64,000 nucleotides of DNA from Burkholderiales bacterium (GTDB lineage: Bacteria > Pseudomonadota > Gammaproteobacteria > Burkholderiales > Burkholderiaceae_E): assembly GCA_027487815.1 (NCBI GenBank), contig JAIYCW010000078.1:1-64000 (forward strand), given 5' to 3'. Positions 1 to 10,436 of the stretch are shown piece by piece. The notes beneath the pieces are model-generated. The model had not been told where the DNA came from, made no database searches, and saw only the letters and a program-made list of their open reading frames with translations. Position 1 is the first letter of the stretch. Each line of letters starts with the position of its first letter. A program made the translations under genes and the position numbers.

Positions 1-588
1 TGGGCCAAGCAGTTGTATCCGCAGGCGCGCAGCTATCTGGATGTGTATGAGTCGTTTGGCATGTTGAGGCCGCGCAGCATTTATGCGCATTGCATTTGGC
101 TGGATGACACGGATCGACAACGTCTGCAAGCCACGGGTAGCGCGATTGCTGTATGCCCAACCTCGAACCTGTTCCTTGGCAGCGGCTTGTTTGACTTTGC
201 GAAAACTGAAGCTGCTCAGGTGAGCTGGGGCCTGGCCAGCGATGTCGGTGGAGGCACCTCGTTTTCGCCCTTCAAGACCATGTTCGCGGCTTATCAGATT
301 GCCCGCTTACAGGGGCAATCGCTTGATGTGAAAAAGCTCTGGTGGCATCACACCGCTGGCGCGGCTAAAGCGCTGGGTTTGGACAAGCAGGTGGGCAATC
401 TTGCGGCCGGCTTGGAAGCTGATGCGATTGTGTTGGACCCGCGAGCTACGAGCCTTGGAGCAAGGCGATTTAATCAGGCGCAAAGCCTGGATGAAAAGCT
501 CTTTGCAATGATGGCGCTAGGGGATGATCGGTTGGTGCACCGATGCGTTGTTGGGGGCAAGGCAATGATTGATTGCAGTGAACACTGA
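1..588 (+). CDS. guaD: Guanine deaminase, C-terminal part (5' end outside window)
   Basis: This is the C-terminal ~195 residues of an amidohydrolase; the frame is open from base 1, so the start lies upstream of the window. The segment YAHCIWLDD carries a metal-ligand histidine typical of guanine deaminases. It is followed by CPTSNLFLGSG and SDVGGGTSFSPF, where the Asp is the expected catalytic and zinc-binding residue. Guanine deaminase converts guanine to xanthine and ammonia in the cytoplasm. The gene ends 9 bases from the convergent DUF4139 gene. A second deaminase-like amidohydrolase lies at 10.4-11.9 kb, so purine salvage or catabolism may be a local theme. The family call is firm; the exact substrate is inferred. 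Confidence 0.85.
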   Translation, partial: WAKQLYPQARSYLDVYESFGMLRPRSIYAHCIWLDDTDRQRLQATGSAIAVCPTSNLFLGSGLFDFAKTEAAQVSWGLASDVGGGTSFSPFKTMFAAYQIARLQGQSLDVKKLWWHHTAGAAKALGLDKQVGNLAAGLEADAIVLDPRATSLGARRFNQAQSLDEKLFAMMALGDDRLVHRCVVGGKAMIDCSEH

Positions 589-597
589 TAAGTGAGC

Positions 598-2676
598 TCA
601 ACCCTTTTCAAGCGACTCAAGGATTGCTTTTTTCTTTTGCTCAAGTTCGTCTAGTTCAGTTCGTATCGCCTCCTTCTGTTGCATGAAGCGGACCATATCC
701 GACTCTGCTTTTTGCAGTTGTTCCATGTAGCTTGCGTGAAGCGCGCTAGAACGATCGACAGCTTTTAGGTTCTCTCGTAGCCGAATCTGATTACCCGCGG
801 ACTCGGTAACTCGTCGATTTATGCCGGATTCCTGACTTCGAAGGGCGTTTTCCTGGCCTATAAAGCCCAGCCACTGGCTCAGAATTTGCGACGTTTTTGG
901 GTCACCCGAAACCCTCAAATAGCCTCTCAACGCTGCGTCGTCAGCGTTCGTTAAATCAATACGACTGGTCCGCGTAATGCTTTGGGCGATCAGATGGCTG
1001 GTTTGTCCTGGAGTTGCCAGAATCAAAAAACGCCCCACTGCACGGCCATTAACAAAAGTGGTTTCGGTCGGAGTCAATCCGCGGCTGTCCCAATCATTGG
1101 CAGGATTCTGAAACACTTGAACCATCAACTCGCGGACCGCCGAATCGAAGTTGCGAACCGTCACTTGATTCTTTTCTGCTGAAATCTGGTCGATCTCAAG
1201 GACTCGGCCTTTGAGGCTAACCTTAGACATGGCGGTTTCAGAACTTCGTTGATTCGTGGCTTGTAGCTTTTGATCCCGTGCGAAAGCAAGCATGCGCGAT
1301 TGCCCCGAAAGGATGATAGGCATTTGCGCGTCACCTTGATACTGCGTGGAATCATTTCCTACGCCGTAAACCGACACAGCCCCGGCAGGCCAGGAAGCTT
1401 TGGTTGGGTTGTTGATATTGGCGGAAGCCCAAGGCTGCGTTTCTTGCAGGCTAGACAACAAGGAGCGTCGCTTCAAAGGTAAAAGTACATCAACAAAAGG
1501 CGCGACAAGGGTTTGTCCATGAGCCACGTGAACTTTGTTTTCAAGGCGTAGTTCCGTTTGAGTATCTTGCTCAATCTGCGCAAACTGCGGCGATCGAGGT
1601 TCTGATTGTCCCGTCATGAAGTCGCTTGAAGGCGATCGCATTGCTGAAGGAGCCGCCATCGGTGCCGCCGCCGGAGCTGCTAGCGGGGCAGGTGCAGGAG
1701 CAGCTGCTGGCCGCTGATCAGACCGAGCCTGTGGTCTAGACTCGAAGCCCCCTTGATCAACCGCTGGAACCACCCGGTTCGGGAGGTCAACAGGAATCTC
1801 AACACGCGGTGCCAAATAACTTTCATACAAGCGTTGGGTGAAGGTTACCGGTTTGCCAGAGGTCAAGGTTAGTTCTACACCCGACCAGTCGACCCCACTG
1901 GCATTTTCTAGAATTGCCCACCCCTGAAGTCTGGCCTGCCCTTGAGCCGCACTCGATTCAGGAACGAACAGTCGGTAGCTGGTTTTCCATATTGGCACTT
2001 GCACTACATAACCGACGCGCACCATGCGTTGGGTATTGCCATGAGTGCGAATCAACAGGTCTTTTTTGCCTCGCGGCGACGCATTGGCAATAGCTTCGAG
2101 AGCTTGATTCAATCGCCTTTGAAGCTCCGGGTCATCAAACTCGATTTGTGTCGTCTCATTCAAAGCAATCCGTGCGATTCCTTGGCTCGTTGACAAAACC
2201 AAATGATCAATCTCTGGTGAATTCTGCGATCTGTCTGTACTGTTTGAAGAAACGGCTTTTTCGATGAACATCAACCGACCCCGTAGAGCTGGGCGACCGC
2301 TCAACCGGAGTCTTATCGGTTGGCCCTGAAACTCCTCGAGCAGTGTTGAAAGACGAACCAGGTGCGAAGGCGAGATCGCAAGGTCCTTGAGCACCAATTC
2401 TTCGCTTGGCTTACTAGCTATCGAGAAATTCGCGCCCTGGCCGGAACTGTCCTGAATAATCAAGCTCTTTAGCACGTCGTCCACTTGGTCGTAGCGTACC
2501 GGAAGCTTGATTACTGCATTGGGTTGCACGAGCCCGTGGAACTCGAAATATCCGACCCCGGCCGATGAAAGGCTGACTCGCTTTAGCTGTAGCGTGGCAT
2601 GGGCTTCTTTGGTTGGCCCAAGAATCGAGCCGACAACGAAAACGGAAACAACTAGAATTTTTTTGATTGTTGTCAT
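598..2676 (-). CDS. Exported DUF4139 domain protein
   Basis: The 692-residue protein begins with a signal peptide (basic MTTIKK, hydrophobic core, AHA cleavage site near residue 27). The mature part starts with a beta-rich region (LSSAGVGYFEFHG) and then the large DUF4139 body with repeated immunoglobulin-like strands. A low-complexity Ala/Pro linker lies around residues 312-345. The C-terminal ~45 residues are rich in Glu, Lys and Gln with heptad spacing and probably form a coiled coil. The family is poorly characterised and has been loosely linked to mucoidy or surface functions; no enzymatic residues are recognisable. It is monocistronic, convergent with guaD and followed upstream by tex. 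Family assignment is good; function is unknown. Confidence 0.75.
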   Translation of the reverse strand: MTTIKKILVVSVFVVGSILGPTKEAHATLQLKRVSLSSAGVGYFEFHGLVQPNAVIKLPVRYDQVDDVLKSLIIQDSSGQGANFSIASKPSEELVLKDLAISPSHLVRLSTLLEEFQGQPIRLRLSGRPALRGRLMFIEKAVSSNSTDRSQNSPEIDHLVLSTSQGIARIALNETTQIEFDDPELQRRLNQALEAIANASPRGKKDLLIRTHGNTQRMVRVGYVVQVPIWKTSYRLFVPESSAAQGQARLQGWAILENASGVDWSGVELTLTSGKPVTFTQRLYESYLAPRVEIPVDLPNRVVPAVDQGGFESRPQARSDQRPAAAPAPAPLAAPAAAPMAAPSAMRSPSSDFMTGQSEPRSPQFAQIEQDTQTELRLENKVHVAHGQTLVAPFVDVLLPLKRRSLLSSLQETQPWASANINNPTKASWPAGAVSVYGVGNDSTQYQGDAQMPIILSGQSRMLAFARDQKLQATNQRSSETAMSKVSLKGRVLEIDQISAEKNQVTVRNFDSAVRELMVQVFQNPANDWDSRGLTPTETTFVNGRAVGRFLILATPGQTSHLIAQSITRTSRIDLTNADDAALRGYLRVSGDPKTSQILSQWLGFIGQENALRSQESGINRRVTESAGNQIRLRENLKAVDRSSALHASYMEQLQKAESDMVRFMQQKEAIRTELDELEQKKKAILESLEKG

Positions 2677-2889
2677 AGCAGGATCCTCGCTTCTCCCAAC
2701 AGATAGAGGTGACGTGTTGAGGGCTCCGAACCGGTAGGCCCACTAAAATCTTATAGCGCCAAGTCGATGAAATAGCTGTTACAAACCACAAGCATCCGGG
2801 CGAAATCTGGAAAAACTGTGGGCTCCAAAAGACTGTGCCATGACAAGGGTTGCCAGTTGATTGGCGGGTGGGCCTGTTGGGTCAGCTCT

Positions 2890-5343
2890 TCAGCGATTCC
2901 CCTTTTGGGCGTTTTGGAACGCCAATGCGAGCGCACCAGGCGCAGCATCGGACTGGCGGCTCGGACTCGTATTTCCGCGCTGTGGCGGCCGGGCATCGCG
3001 CGGGCCAGAGCCCCGCGAATCCGAAGGCCGATCCGGCCCACGCTCTTGCCGACCGCCCTTCTGAGGCTCATCACTCAATCGCATCGTGAGCGCAATGCGT
3101 TTGCGTTTGGCGTCAACCTCAAGCACTTTCACCTTCACGAGTTGGCCAGCCTTGACCACTTCGCGGGGATCGCTCACATACTTTGTGGAAAGCGCAGAGA
3201 TGTGAACCAGCCCATCTTGATGCACGCCGATATCCACGAAGGCGCCAAAGTTGGCGACGTTCGTAACCACGCCTTCAAGCGTCATACCGGGTTGCAGTTG
3301 TTCGATGGATTCGATGCCATCCTTGAACTGTGCGGTTTTGAATTCGGGGCGGGGATCGCGGCCGGGCTTTTCCAGCTCACCCAGGATATCTCGCACCGTG
3401 GGTAGGCCGAATCGTTCGTCGACAAACTTGGTTGGATCGAGCGCGCGCAGCAGATGAGTTTGTTGAGCGGCTGCTTTGGCATCGAGCTTGATCGATTGCA
3501 GGAGGCGGTGCGCCAAGGGATAGGCCTCGGGATGCACTGCGCTGGCATCCAGTGGCTCAAGCCCATCACGGATGCGCAAGAAGCCCGCAGCTTGCTCAAA
3601 GGTTTTGGGGCCAAGGCGTGTGACGCTCAGCAAATCCTGGCGGGTCTTGAAGGGGCCATTGGCATCGCGATGCTTGACGATGTTTTCAGCCAGTGTGGTG
3701 TTAAGCCCAGCCACCCGCGCAAGCAATGCCGAGCTTGCGCTATTGAGCTCCACGCCCACCGCGTTCACGCAATCCTCCACAACCGCATCGAGTTGCTTGG
3801 CAAGCATCGCCTGATCCACATCATGCTGATATTGGCCCACGCCAATCGACTTCGGATCGATCTTCACCAGCTCGGCCATTGGGTCTTGTAAGCGCCGCGC
3901 AATCGATACTGCGCCACGCAATGTCACATCCAGCTCGGGGAACTCTTTGGCTGCTCGCTCTGATGCGGAATAGATTGATGCGCCTGCTTCGGACACGACT
4001 ACTTTGGTGAGGCCCGGCTGGTTGAGTCCCTTGATGAGATCACCGGCGAGGCGATCGGTTTCGCGAGATGCCGTGCCATTGCCGATAGCGATCAATTGCA
4101 CCTTGTGCTCAAGCACCAGTTTCGCGAGGGTGGCAAGTGAGCCTTGCCAATCATCACGCGGCACATGCGGATAAATGGTGGATGTGGCCACCAGCTTGCC
4201 GGTGGCATCCACCACTGCGACCTTCACGCCGGTGCGCAGGCCTGGGTCGAGGCCCATGGTGGCCTTGGGGCCAGCAGGTGCGGCGAGCAACACATCTTTA
4301 AGGTTGCGACCAAACACATCAATCGCTTCACGATCCGAGCGCTCGCGCAAGCTATTGAGCAGATCGTTTTCGAGCGACCACTGCAAGCGCACTTGCCAAG
4401 TCCAACGCACGGTAAGCGCGAGCCAGGCATCTGCAGGCCGACCCTGATTCCGAATCCCCGCATGCCCGGCAATCAAGCCTTCGAATCGGGTAGGGACTGC
4501 AACTTTCGGTTTGGGTGCCGGATCGTCTGTGGGCAGATCCTCAGGCAAGACGATGCTGATCTTGAGCACCTCTTCGCGCCTGCCGCGCAGCATCGCAAGA
4601 GCACGATGCGAAGGGGCATGCTTCAGGGGCTCGTGATGATCAAAGTAATCACTGAATTTTTCACCGCTGGCTTGCTTGCCTTCCACCACTTGCGAAAGCA
4701 GCTGGCCTTCTTCAAACATCAATTCGCGCAGACGCGCGAGCAGCGGCGCTGATTCAGCAAACCGCTCCATCAGAATTTGCCTTGCGCCATCCAGGGCGGC
4801 CTTGGTGTCCGGCACTCCAGGGTTATCGCCCTGGTCGGAGGTGAAGGCTTCACGCAGATACTTTTGCGCTTCTGTTTCAGGCCCCAAGCCGGGATCGCTC
4901 AGCAGCGCGTCGGCCAGTGGCTCCAGCCCGGCTTCGAGTGCGATCTGGGCTTTGGTGCGCCGCTTTTGCTTATAAGGTAGATAGAGGTCTTCGAGGGTTT
5001 GTTTGTCGGGCGCCTTTTGGATCGCATCCAGCAAACTCGCGCTTAACTTACCCTGGGTCTGGATCGATTGCAGCACACTATCGCGGCGCTGCTCAAGCTC
5101 ACGCAGGTAGCCCAATCGCTCTTCGAGATTGCGCAGCTGGGTGTCGTCGAGCCCGCCAGTAACTTCCTTGCGGTAGCGCGAAATGAAGGGCACGGTGGCG
5201 CCTTCGTTTAGCAGGCCCACGGCGGCTTGCACCTGCTCAAGCCGCACGCTGAGCTCGGCAGCTATACGCGAATTGATGATGCGGTGAACCGTGGATTCGG
5301 AGGGCGAGGTGTAGGAGGAGAGTTCAGACGGGTTCAATGACAT
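2890..5343 (-). CDS. tex: Tex family RNA-binding transcription accessory protein
   Basis: The 817-residue protein has the Tex architecture. An N-terminal helical domain ([18 protein letters not shown]) leads into a YqgF/RNase-H-like domain ([17 protein letters not shown]), then helix-hairpin-helix repeats ([25 protein letters not shown]). An S1 RNA-binding domain spans about residues 683-755 ([19 protein letters not shown]). The last ~60 residues are a Gly/Pro/Arg-rich tail, likely disordered. Tex is a cytoplasmic nucleic-acid-binding protein affecting transcription and toxin or stress gene expression in several bacteria. The start ATG at 5343 fits the conserved N-terminus. Identification is firm. 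Confidence 0.95.
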   Translation of the reverse strand: MSLNPSELSSYTSPSESTVHRIINSRIAAELSVRLEQVQAAVGLLNEGATVPFISRYRKEVTGGLDDTQLRNLEERLGYLRELEQRRDSVLQSIQTQGKLSASLLDAIQKAPDKQTLEDLYLPYKQKRRTKAQIALEAGLEPLADALLSDPGLGPETEAQKYLREAFTSDQGDNPGVPDTKAALDGARQILMERFAESAPLLARLRELMFEEGQLLSQVVEGKQASGEKFSDYFDHHEPLKHAPSHRALAMLRGRREEVLKISIVLPEDLPTDDPAPKPKVAVPTRFEGLIAGHAGIRNQGRPADAWLALTVRWTWQVRLQWSLENDLLNSLRERSDREAIDVFGRNLKDVLLAAPAGPKATMGLDPGLRTGVKVAVVDATGKLVATSTIYPHVPRDDWQGSLATLAKLVLEHKVQLIAIGNGTASRETDRLAGDLIKGLNQPGLTKVVVSEAGASIYSASERAAKEFPELDVTLRGAVSIARRLQDPMAELVKIDPKSIGVGQYQHDVDQAMLAKQLDAVVEDCVNAVGVELNSASSALLARVAGLNTTLAENIVKHRDANGPFKTRQDLLSVTRLGPKTFEQAAGFLRIRDGLEPLDASAVHPEAYPLAHRLLQSIKLDAKAAAQQTHLLRALDPTKFVDERFGLPTVRDILGELEKPGRDPRPEFKTAQFKDGIESIEQLQPGMTLEGVVTNVANFGAFVDIGVHQDGLVHISALSTKYVSDPREVVKAGQLVKVKVLEVDAKRKRIALTMRLSDEPQKGGRQERGPDRPSDSRGSGPRDARPPQRGNTSPSRQSDAAPGALALAFQNAQKGNR

Positions 5344-5419
5344 GACTACAGACCGGCAAGCAAGACAGAAATAAGGAGGGCGGGCTTCGCAATTAGCCCG
5401 CAGCGTGCATCAAAGCCGA

Positions 5420-6430
5420 TCAGGCTGCAATTGACATCGACTGAATCGCTTGTGCTGCAATATCGAGGCTGCGCAGCCGCAGTGCGGGATCATGCACATC
5501 ACATACGAGCATCAGTTCATCGGCTTGGGTTTGCTCATGCAATTGCGCAAATCCATCGGCCACAGTTTCGGGTGAACCAATCACTGCGGCAGCAAGAAAT
5601 TCGCCAATGGCAGCTTGCGCATCGCGTGGCAGCGAGGCGAAAAAATTTGCATCGGGCTTGGGCAACTTGCCCCGCCGACCAGTGAGAATCCCATACACCC
5701 GCTGATAGACGCTGGAGGCCAGGACTTGCGCTTCGTCATCGGTGGGGGCGGCAATCAAGGGCACACCAATGGCCACATAGGGCTTTGCACAGTACTTCGA
5801 GGGCTTGAACCTCGCACGGTAAATCTGCAGCGCTTGCAAAAGCAGCGCGGGCGCAAAGTGGGAGGCAAATGCATAGGGCAGACCGCGCTCGGCTGCGAGC
5901 TGCGCTGAAAACAAACTTGATCCCAGCAGCCAGATCGGCACCTGGGTGCCTGCCCCGGGGTTGGCCACAATGCGTTGGCCAGGCTGCGCCGCTTCGAGGT
6001 AGTGCTGCAGCTCGCTGAGCTCCTGCGGAAAATCATCCGCGCTTTCACGGCGATCACGTCGCAAGGCGCGCATCGTCGCTTGATCAGTTCCTGGGGCCCG
6101 GCCGATTCCCAGATCGATTCGGCCCGGATGCAATTCGGCCAGGGTGCCGAAGGCTTCAGCCACCACCAAAGGCGCATGGTTGGGCAGCATGATTCCGCCC
6201 GAGCCTACCCGAATGGTTTTAGTGCCTGCGGCGATATGACCAACCAGCACAGCGGTGGCCGAGCTTGCAACGCCCATCATGTTGTGATGTTCAGCAAGCC
6301 AATAGCGTTCAAAGCCCAGGGCCTCGATATGGCGCGCAACATCGAGCGCGGCTTGCAAGGCTTCAGCCACGCTATGGCCTTCGCGCACCGCGACCAAATC
6401 GAGCATCGATAACTTGGGGAATTCACTCAT
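5420..6430 (-). CDS. LLM class flavin-dependent oxidoreductase (luciferase-like)
   Basis: The 336-residue protein belongs to the bacterial luciferase-like TIM-barrel family of FMN/F420-linked enzymes. It shows the segments [26 protein letters not shown] and [13 protein letters not shown] typical of the YhbW/LuxA-like subgroup. Members use reduced flavin and oxygen for monooxygenation, or act as reductases; the substrate cannot be read from sequence. It lies 76 bases downstream of tex on the same strand and is divergent from the acyl-CoA dehydrogenase pair starting at 6617. The 186-base shared upstream region could co-regulate them. The family is certain and the role unknown. Confidence 0.85.
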   Translation of the reverse strand: MSEFPKLSMLDLVAVREGHSVAEALQAALDVARHIEALGFERYWLAEHHNMMGVASSATAVLVGHIAAGTKTIRVGSGGIMLPNHAPLVVAEAFGTLAELHPGRIDLGIGRAPGTDQATMRALRRDRRESADDFPQELSELQHYLEAAQPGQRIVANPGAGTQVPIWLLGSSLFSAQLAAERGLPYAFASHFAPALLLQALQIYRARFKPSKYCAKPYVAIGVPLIAAPTDDEAQVLASSVYQRVYGILTGRRGKLPKPDANFFASLPRDAQAAIGEFLAAAVIGSPETVADGFAQLHEQTQADELMLVCDVHDPALRLRSLDIAAQAIQSMSIAA

Positions 6431-6616
6431 GGGTTTGTATTGAATTTAAACGCGGGCCGCCGGGGGACGCTTGAATCTAGAGTGATCATCCTACAGAACT
6501 TTGCGCCGCTCGGTGCGCCCGCCGACCCCGCAGCCCCACAGCCGGCAAAAAACCGCTAGGATTGGGGGCTTAGAAGATCAAATTTCGGCTACACAAGCAT
6601 TTGAGGAGACCCCAAG

Positions 6617-7804
6617 GTGGATTTAAGTTACTCCCCCCAAGAACAAGCGTTTCGCGAGCAGGTGCGTACCTGGCTGGCCGCCAACATACCCACTGATCTG
6701 CGCGACAAGGTCGTGAATTATGAGGATCTGAGCAAGGACGAGCTGCTGCGCTGGCACAAGATCCTGGCCAAGCAGGGCTGGATCGCACCCTCCTGGCCCA
6801 AAGAGTGGGGCGGCACCGATTGGACCGCAGTCGAGCGCTACATCTGGGATGAAGAGTGTGGCTACGCAGGCGCACCGCCCTTGATTCCTTTCGGTTTGCA
6901 GATGTGCGCGCCGGTGTTGCATAAATTTGGCACTCCGGCTCAAAAAGAGCGCTTCTTGCCGCGTATTTATCAAGGCGAGGATTTCTGGTGCCAGGGCTAC
7001 AGCGAGCCAGGCTCGGGCTCGGATTTGGCCTCGCTCAAGACACGTGCTGAGCGGCGGGGCGACAAATATCTTGTGAATGGCCAGAAGATCTGGACCACCA
7101 TGGCGCATTACGGCGATTGGATTTTCTGCCTGGTGCGTACCGACTTTGAATCGAGCAAACGCCAGGAAGGCATCAGCTTTTTGCTGATCGATATGAACAC
7201 GCCCGGCATCACCGTGCGGCCCCTGATCTTGCTCGATGGGCGGCGCGAAGTGAATGAAGTGTTCTTCGAGAATGTTGAAGTGCCTGTCGAGAATCTCGTG
7301 CACAAGGAAAATGATGGCTGGACAGTAGCGAAGTACCTGCTGGGCCATGAGCGCATGGGCACCGGCCAGATTGGAGTGTCACGCCGCAATATCGCCAAGC
7401 TCAAGGAGTTTGCAGGCAAGCAGGTGGGTGATGATGGCCGCTCGCTGATGCTCGACCTGCGCTTTGCAGATCGCGTGGCCAAGGTCGAAATTGAACTGCA
7501 GGCATTGGAGATCACCAACCTGCGATTCCTTGATGAAATGCGTCGCACGGGTCGGCCTCCCGGCGCAGAAGTCTCGATGCTCAAGATCAAGGGCACCGAG
7601 ATTCAGCAGGCGATTACCGAGTTGATGGTGGATGCGGTGGGCCCGATGATGGAGCCGCGCAGCCCGCTATCGGCTGATGATGCCTTCGATCATTACAAAG
7701 CGTGGCTGATGCCCCGCTATGGCAACTATCGCAAGGCCACCATCTATGCTGGGTCCAATGAGATTCAGCGCAATATTCTCGCCAAAATGTCTTTGGGGCT
7801 TTAA
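6617..7804 (+). CDS. Acyl-CoA dehydrogenase, large-subunit type (PimC-like)
   Basis: The 395-residue acyl-CoA dehydrogenase starts at GTG 6617, with GAGGAGA seven bases upstream. It has the N-terminal helical domain (WLAANIP), the beta domain (YSEPGSGSDLASL; KIWTTMAHYGDW) and the C-terminal helical domain ending in IYAGSNEIQRNILAK. At the place of the catalytic Glu of medium-chain dehydrogenases (consensus YEG) this protein has Ala378. The best resemblance is to the large subunit of pimeloyl-CoA dehydrogenase-type pairs, which act as heteromers. The second gene begins 2 bases after the stop codon, so the two are surely cotranscribed. The expected reaction is FAD-dependent alpha,beta-oxidation of an acyl-CoA, perhaps a dicarboxylyl-, cyclic or branched one; the substrate is inferred only. 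Confidence 0.85.
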   Translation: MDLSYSPQEQAFREQVRTWLAANIPTDLRDKVVNYEDLSKDELLRWHKILAKQGWIAPSWPKEWGGTDWTAVERYIWDEECGYAGAPPLIPFGLQMCAPVLHKFGTPAQKERFLPRIYQGEDFWCQGYSEPGSGSDLASLKTRAERRGDKYLVNGQKIWTTMAHYGDWIFCLVRTDFESSKRQEGISFLLIDMNTPGITVRPLILLDGRREVNEVFFENVEVPVENLVHKENDGWTVAKYLLGHERMGTGQIGVSRRNIAKLKEFAGKQVGDDGRSLMLDLRFADRVAKVEIELQALEITNLRFLDEMRRTGRPPGAEVSMLKIKGTEIQQAITELMVDAVGPMMEPRSPLSADDAFDHYKAWLMPRYGNYRKATIYAGSNEIQRNILAKMSLGL

Positions 7805-7806
7805 GC

Positions 7807-8970
7807 ATGGATTTTCAACTCACCGAAGAGCAGGGGCTGCTCACCGATTCCATCACGCGCTTTTTGGATAACGAATACACATTTGAAAAGCGCAAGGTGA
7901 TTCTTGATTCTGCCGCTGGCATGAGCCAGGGCGTGTGGCAGCAGCTTGCCGAAATGGGCTTGATGTCGATTCCGGTGCCCGAAAGCTGCGGCGGATTTGG
8001 CGGTGGCGCAGTCGACATGATGGGCCCGATGCAGGCGATTGGCGCGGCACTTGTGGTCGAGCCTGTAGTGCCTACTGTGGTGCTTGGCGCCGGCTTGGTG
8101 GCACGTGCTGGTTCGGCGGCTCAACAAGAGCGTTTACTTGGCGCGGTGGCAACTGGTGCGCTCAAGCTTGCCTTTGCCCATGTGGAGCAAGGCGCAAGAC
8201 ACAACCCTGCTTTTGTAAAAACCAAGGCTACCGAATCCGCTGGGCAATGGATGCTCCAGGGGCATAAGCAAGTGGTGCTGGGCGCGGCGCAGGCCGACAA
8301 GATTATTGTGTCGGCCCGTACAAGTGGGAGTGCTGGTGATGAGGTGGGGATTTCGCTATTCATCGTGGATCCCAAGGCCAAGGGCGTGACCATGAAGGCC
8401 TATCGCACCCAGGATGATGAACTCGCTGCCGATGTGGAGTTGAGCGGGGTTGTGGTGAGCGCAGCGGATCGTCTGGATGCCAAGCCAGCAGGCGAAGCTT
8501 TTGCAGCCATCTGCGCAACGCTTGATTTTGCCAATGCGATGTTGTGTGCCGAGGCTGTGGGCGCAATTGATTTTGCGAACCGCATGACGCTTGAATATCT
8601 GAAAACACGCAAGCAGTTCGGCGTCCCGATTGGTGCGTTTCAGGCCTTGCAACATCGCATGGTCGACATGACCATGGAAGCCGAGCAAGCCCGCTCAATG
8701 ATGTATCTGGCCTGCACGAGTGTGGACCCGGTGGATCTGGGCACGGCAGACCAGGCGCGCGAGCGTGCTCGCAAGATATCGGCCGCTAAGGTGCGCGTAG
8801 CTGATGCATGCCGCAAAGTTAGCCAGGAAGCGATTCAGCTCCACGGTGGCATGGGCATGACGCAAGAGCTGAAGGTCAGTCATACCTTCCGCAAGCTCAC
8901 AGTGCTGGCGCGCCGCTTTGGTGATGCGGATCACCATCTGGGGCGGTTTATGGCTTGCGCTGAGGCTTAA
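7807..8970 (+). CDS. Acyl-CoA dehydrogenase, small-subunit type (PimD-like)
   Basis: This 387-residue partner follows the large subunit after 2 bases. It has N-terminal helices (QLTEEQGLLTDSITRFL), a divergent beta domain with few of the usual FAD-contact glycines, and a C-terminal domain with LHGGMGMTQELKVSH. The position matching the canonical catalytic Glu is Gly372 (RFGDADHH). This is the PimD-like half of alpha2-beta2 acyl-CoA dehydrogenases, a subunit arrangement also known for steroid side-chain enzymes of actinobacteria. The pair is convergent with the FAD oxidase gene, leaving an 11-base gap. The pairing is well supported; the exact substrate is unknown. Confidence 0.82.
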   Translation: MDFQLTEEQGLLTDSITRFLDNEYTFEKRKVILDSAAGMSQGVWQQLAEMGLMSIPVPESCGGFGGGAVDMMGPMQAIGAALVVEPVVPTVVLGAGLVARAGSAAQQERLLGAVATGALKLAFAHVEQGARHNPAFVKTKATESAGQWMLQGHKQVVLGAAQADKIIVSARTSGSAGDEVGISLFIVDPKAKGVTMKAYRTQDDELAADVELSGVVVSAADRLDAKPAGEAFAAICATLDFANAMLCAEAVGAIDFANRMTLEYLKTRKQFGVPIGAFQALQHRMVDMTMEAEQARSMMYLACTSVDPVDLGTADQARERARKISAAKVRVADACRKVSQEAIQLHGGMGMTQELKVSHTFRKLTVLARRFGDADHHLGRFMACAEA

Positions 8971-8981
8971 GCTACGGGGTT

Positions 8982-10424
8982 TTAGAACTTGGGCAAGGTT
9001 GCCAGCGAGACCTTGCCCGCCTTCACATCGGCCATGATCTGATCGCGTATCGCCCAACCCCGAAGCTTGCCGGGATTGAGCAGGCCATGCGGATCAAAGC
9101 GCATTTTGGTGGCGACCACATCGGGGTTGATCATGCCTTGCTTGCCATCCTCAACCATATACACATGCGGGTTCGCGATATAGACACCATGTTCCTGATG
9201 CAGTTGCATGATTTCGTTGAGGCGGGCTTCGGTGGTGTAGCGCACAAGCTGCAGGCCGCTGCAGGTCATGAGGCCCTCTTTGCTGCGGATGAATTCGAGA
9301 TGCAACATCACCTCGTCGCCAAACAGCTTGCGCATCACACGTGCCTGCTCCAGATGTTTTCCTGCAGTAAATCCGCTCTGAATATAGGTCAGTGATTTAT
9401 CCACTTTCATCGCATGCAAAGTGGTGTGGTTCCAGGTGAATTCGAGAATCGTCCGGTTAGTACTCGCAATTTCGCTGGCTGATTTTTGTAAAGTGATCTG
9501 CCCGCCAAATTCGCGCACAAGCTGCTCAACACCCGCTTGAGAAGCCGCAGCAACAGCGATAAACACCGCGTGATGTCCAGGTGTCAGGGATTTCGCAAGC
9601 AAGCTCAGGTGGTCGGGAATCGGCGCCGCCATGAAGGTGACGCTTTTCTTCGTAAGCCCAGGTGCATGCGCCACAGCATCGGCAAATTCCAGAGCCTTAT
9701 CAAAATCCTCAAAACACACAATCAACTCGTTCCAGGCGTGGGCGGGCGCCAAGGCTAGTTCGAGTTCGAGCACCAGGCCATTGGTGCCATATACATGGTG
9801 CAGCAGCAAAGCATCGGGTGCACGCAGATCGACTATCTTCGGTTCGGCGTCGATCGTGATCGCGCGGCAACCCAGCACATTGCCCGTGCTGGCAAGCGGC
9901 CCATAATTGATTGAGCCAATGCCTCCAAAACCACCGCCGTAAAGGCCGCCAATTGTCGCGCTGCGAAAGGTGCTGGGCACACAACGCAACTCATAGCCTT
10001 GGGGCTGGGTGGCTTTATCAAAATCGATCATCCGAATACCGGCTTGCGCACGAGCGCTACCGGTTGCCTCACCTTCGCCAATCCACAGCATCTTGTTGTA
10101 GGCCGAGAGATCGAGGATCACTCCTCCAAACAAGGGCGTACATTGACCATAGTTTCCGGTGCCTGAGCCGCGCACAGTGATTGGGATGCGTTGGCGGGCA
10201 CATTGGCTTACAACTTCAACGATTTGGGCTTCGGTGGTGGGGCGCACCACCACATCGCCTTTCATCCCAGCAAGATCGCGCTTGAGCACAGGCGAGAACC
10301 AGGCGAAGTCTTGCGAAAGCCGCTCAACCCGCGAGGCCTCGGTAATCCATTCCATTTGCTCAAGCTGGCTTGCCAACGCCAAACTCTTGGTGCTTACATC
10401 GTTGCGGTCGAAGACTTCATTCAT
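8982..10424 (-). CDS. FAD-binding oxidase (FAD_binding_4, GlcD-like)
   Basis: The 480-residue protein has the PP-loop FAD-binding fold: VVRPTTEAQIVEVV, then ITVRGSGTGNYGQ around residues 80-95, then a GGVILDLSAYNKM strand. The C-terminus DPHGLLNPGKLRGW is typical of glycolate/lactate-type oxidases and of many uncharacterised FAD_binding_4 oxidases. The electron acceptor and substrate cannot be read. It is the last gene of a minus-strand run, starting 12 bases after the amidohydrolase stop, with the NMT1-type ABC transporter upstream. It may therefore act on a product of the deaminated, imported compound. No signal peptide is visible, so it is probably cytoplasmic. Confidence 0.8.
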   Translation of the reverse strand: MNEVFDRNDVSTKSLALASQLEQMEWITEASRVERLSQDFAWFSPVLKRDLAGMKGDVVVRPTTEAQIVEVVSQCARQRIPITVRGSGTGNYGQCTPLFGGVILDLSAYNKMLWIGEGEATGSARAQAGIRMIDFDKATQPQGYELRCVPSTFRSATIGGLYGGGFGGIGSINYGPLASTGNVLGCRAITIDAEPKIVDLRAPDALLLHHVYGTNGLVLELELALAPAHAWNELIVCFEDFDKALEFADAVAHAPGLTKKSVTFMAAPIPDHLSLLAKSLTPGHHAVFIAVAAASQAGVEQLVREFGGQITLQKSASEIASTNRTILEFTWNHTTLHAMKVDKSLTYIQSGFTAGKHLEQARVMRKLFGDEVMLHLEFIRSKEGLMTCSGLQLVRYTTEARLNEIMQLHQEHGVYIANPHVYMVEDGKQGMINPDVVATKMRFDPHGLLNPGKLRGWAIRDQIMADVKAGKVSLATLPKF

Positions 10425-10436
10425 GGGTGGAGTGAC

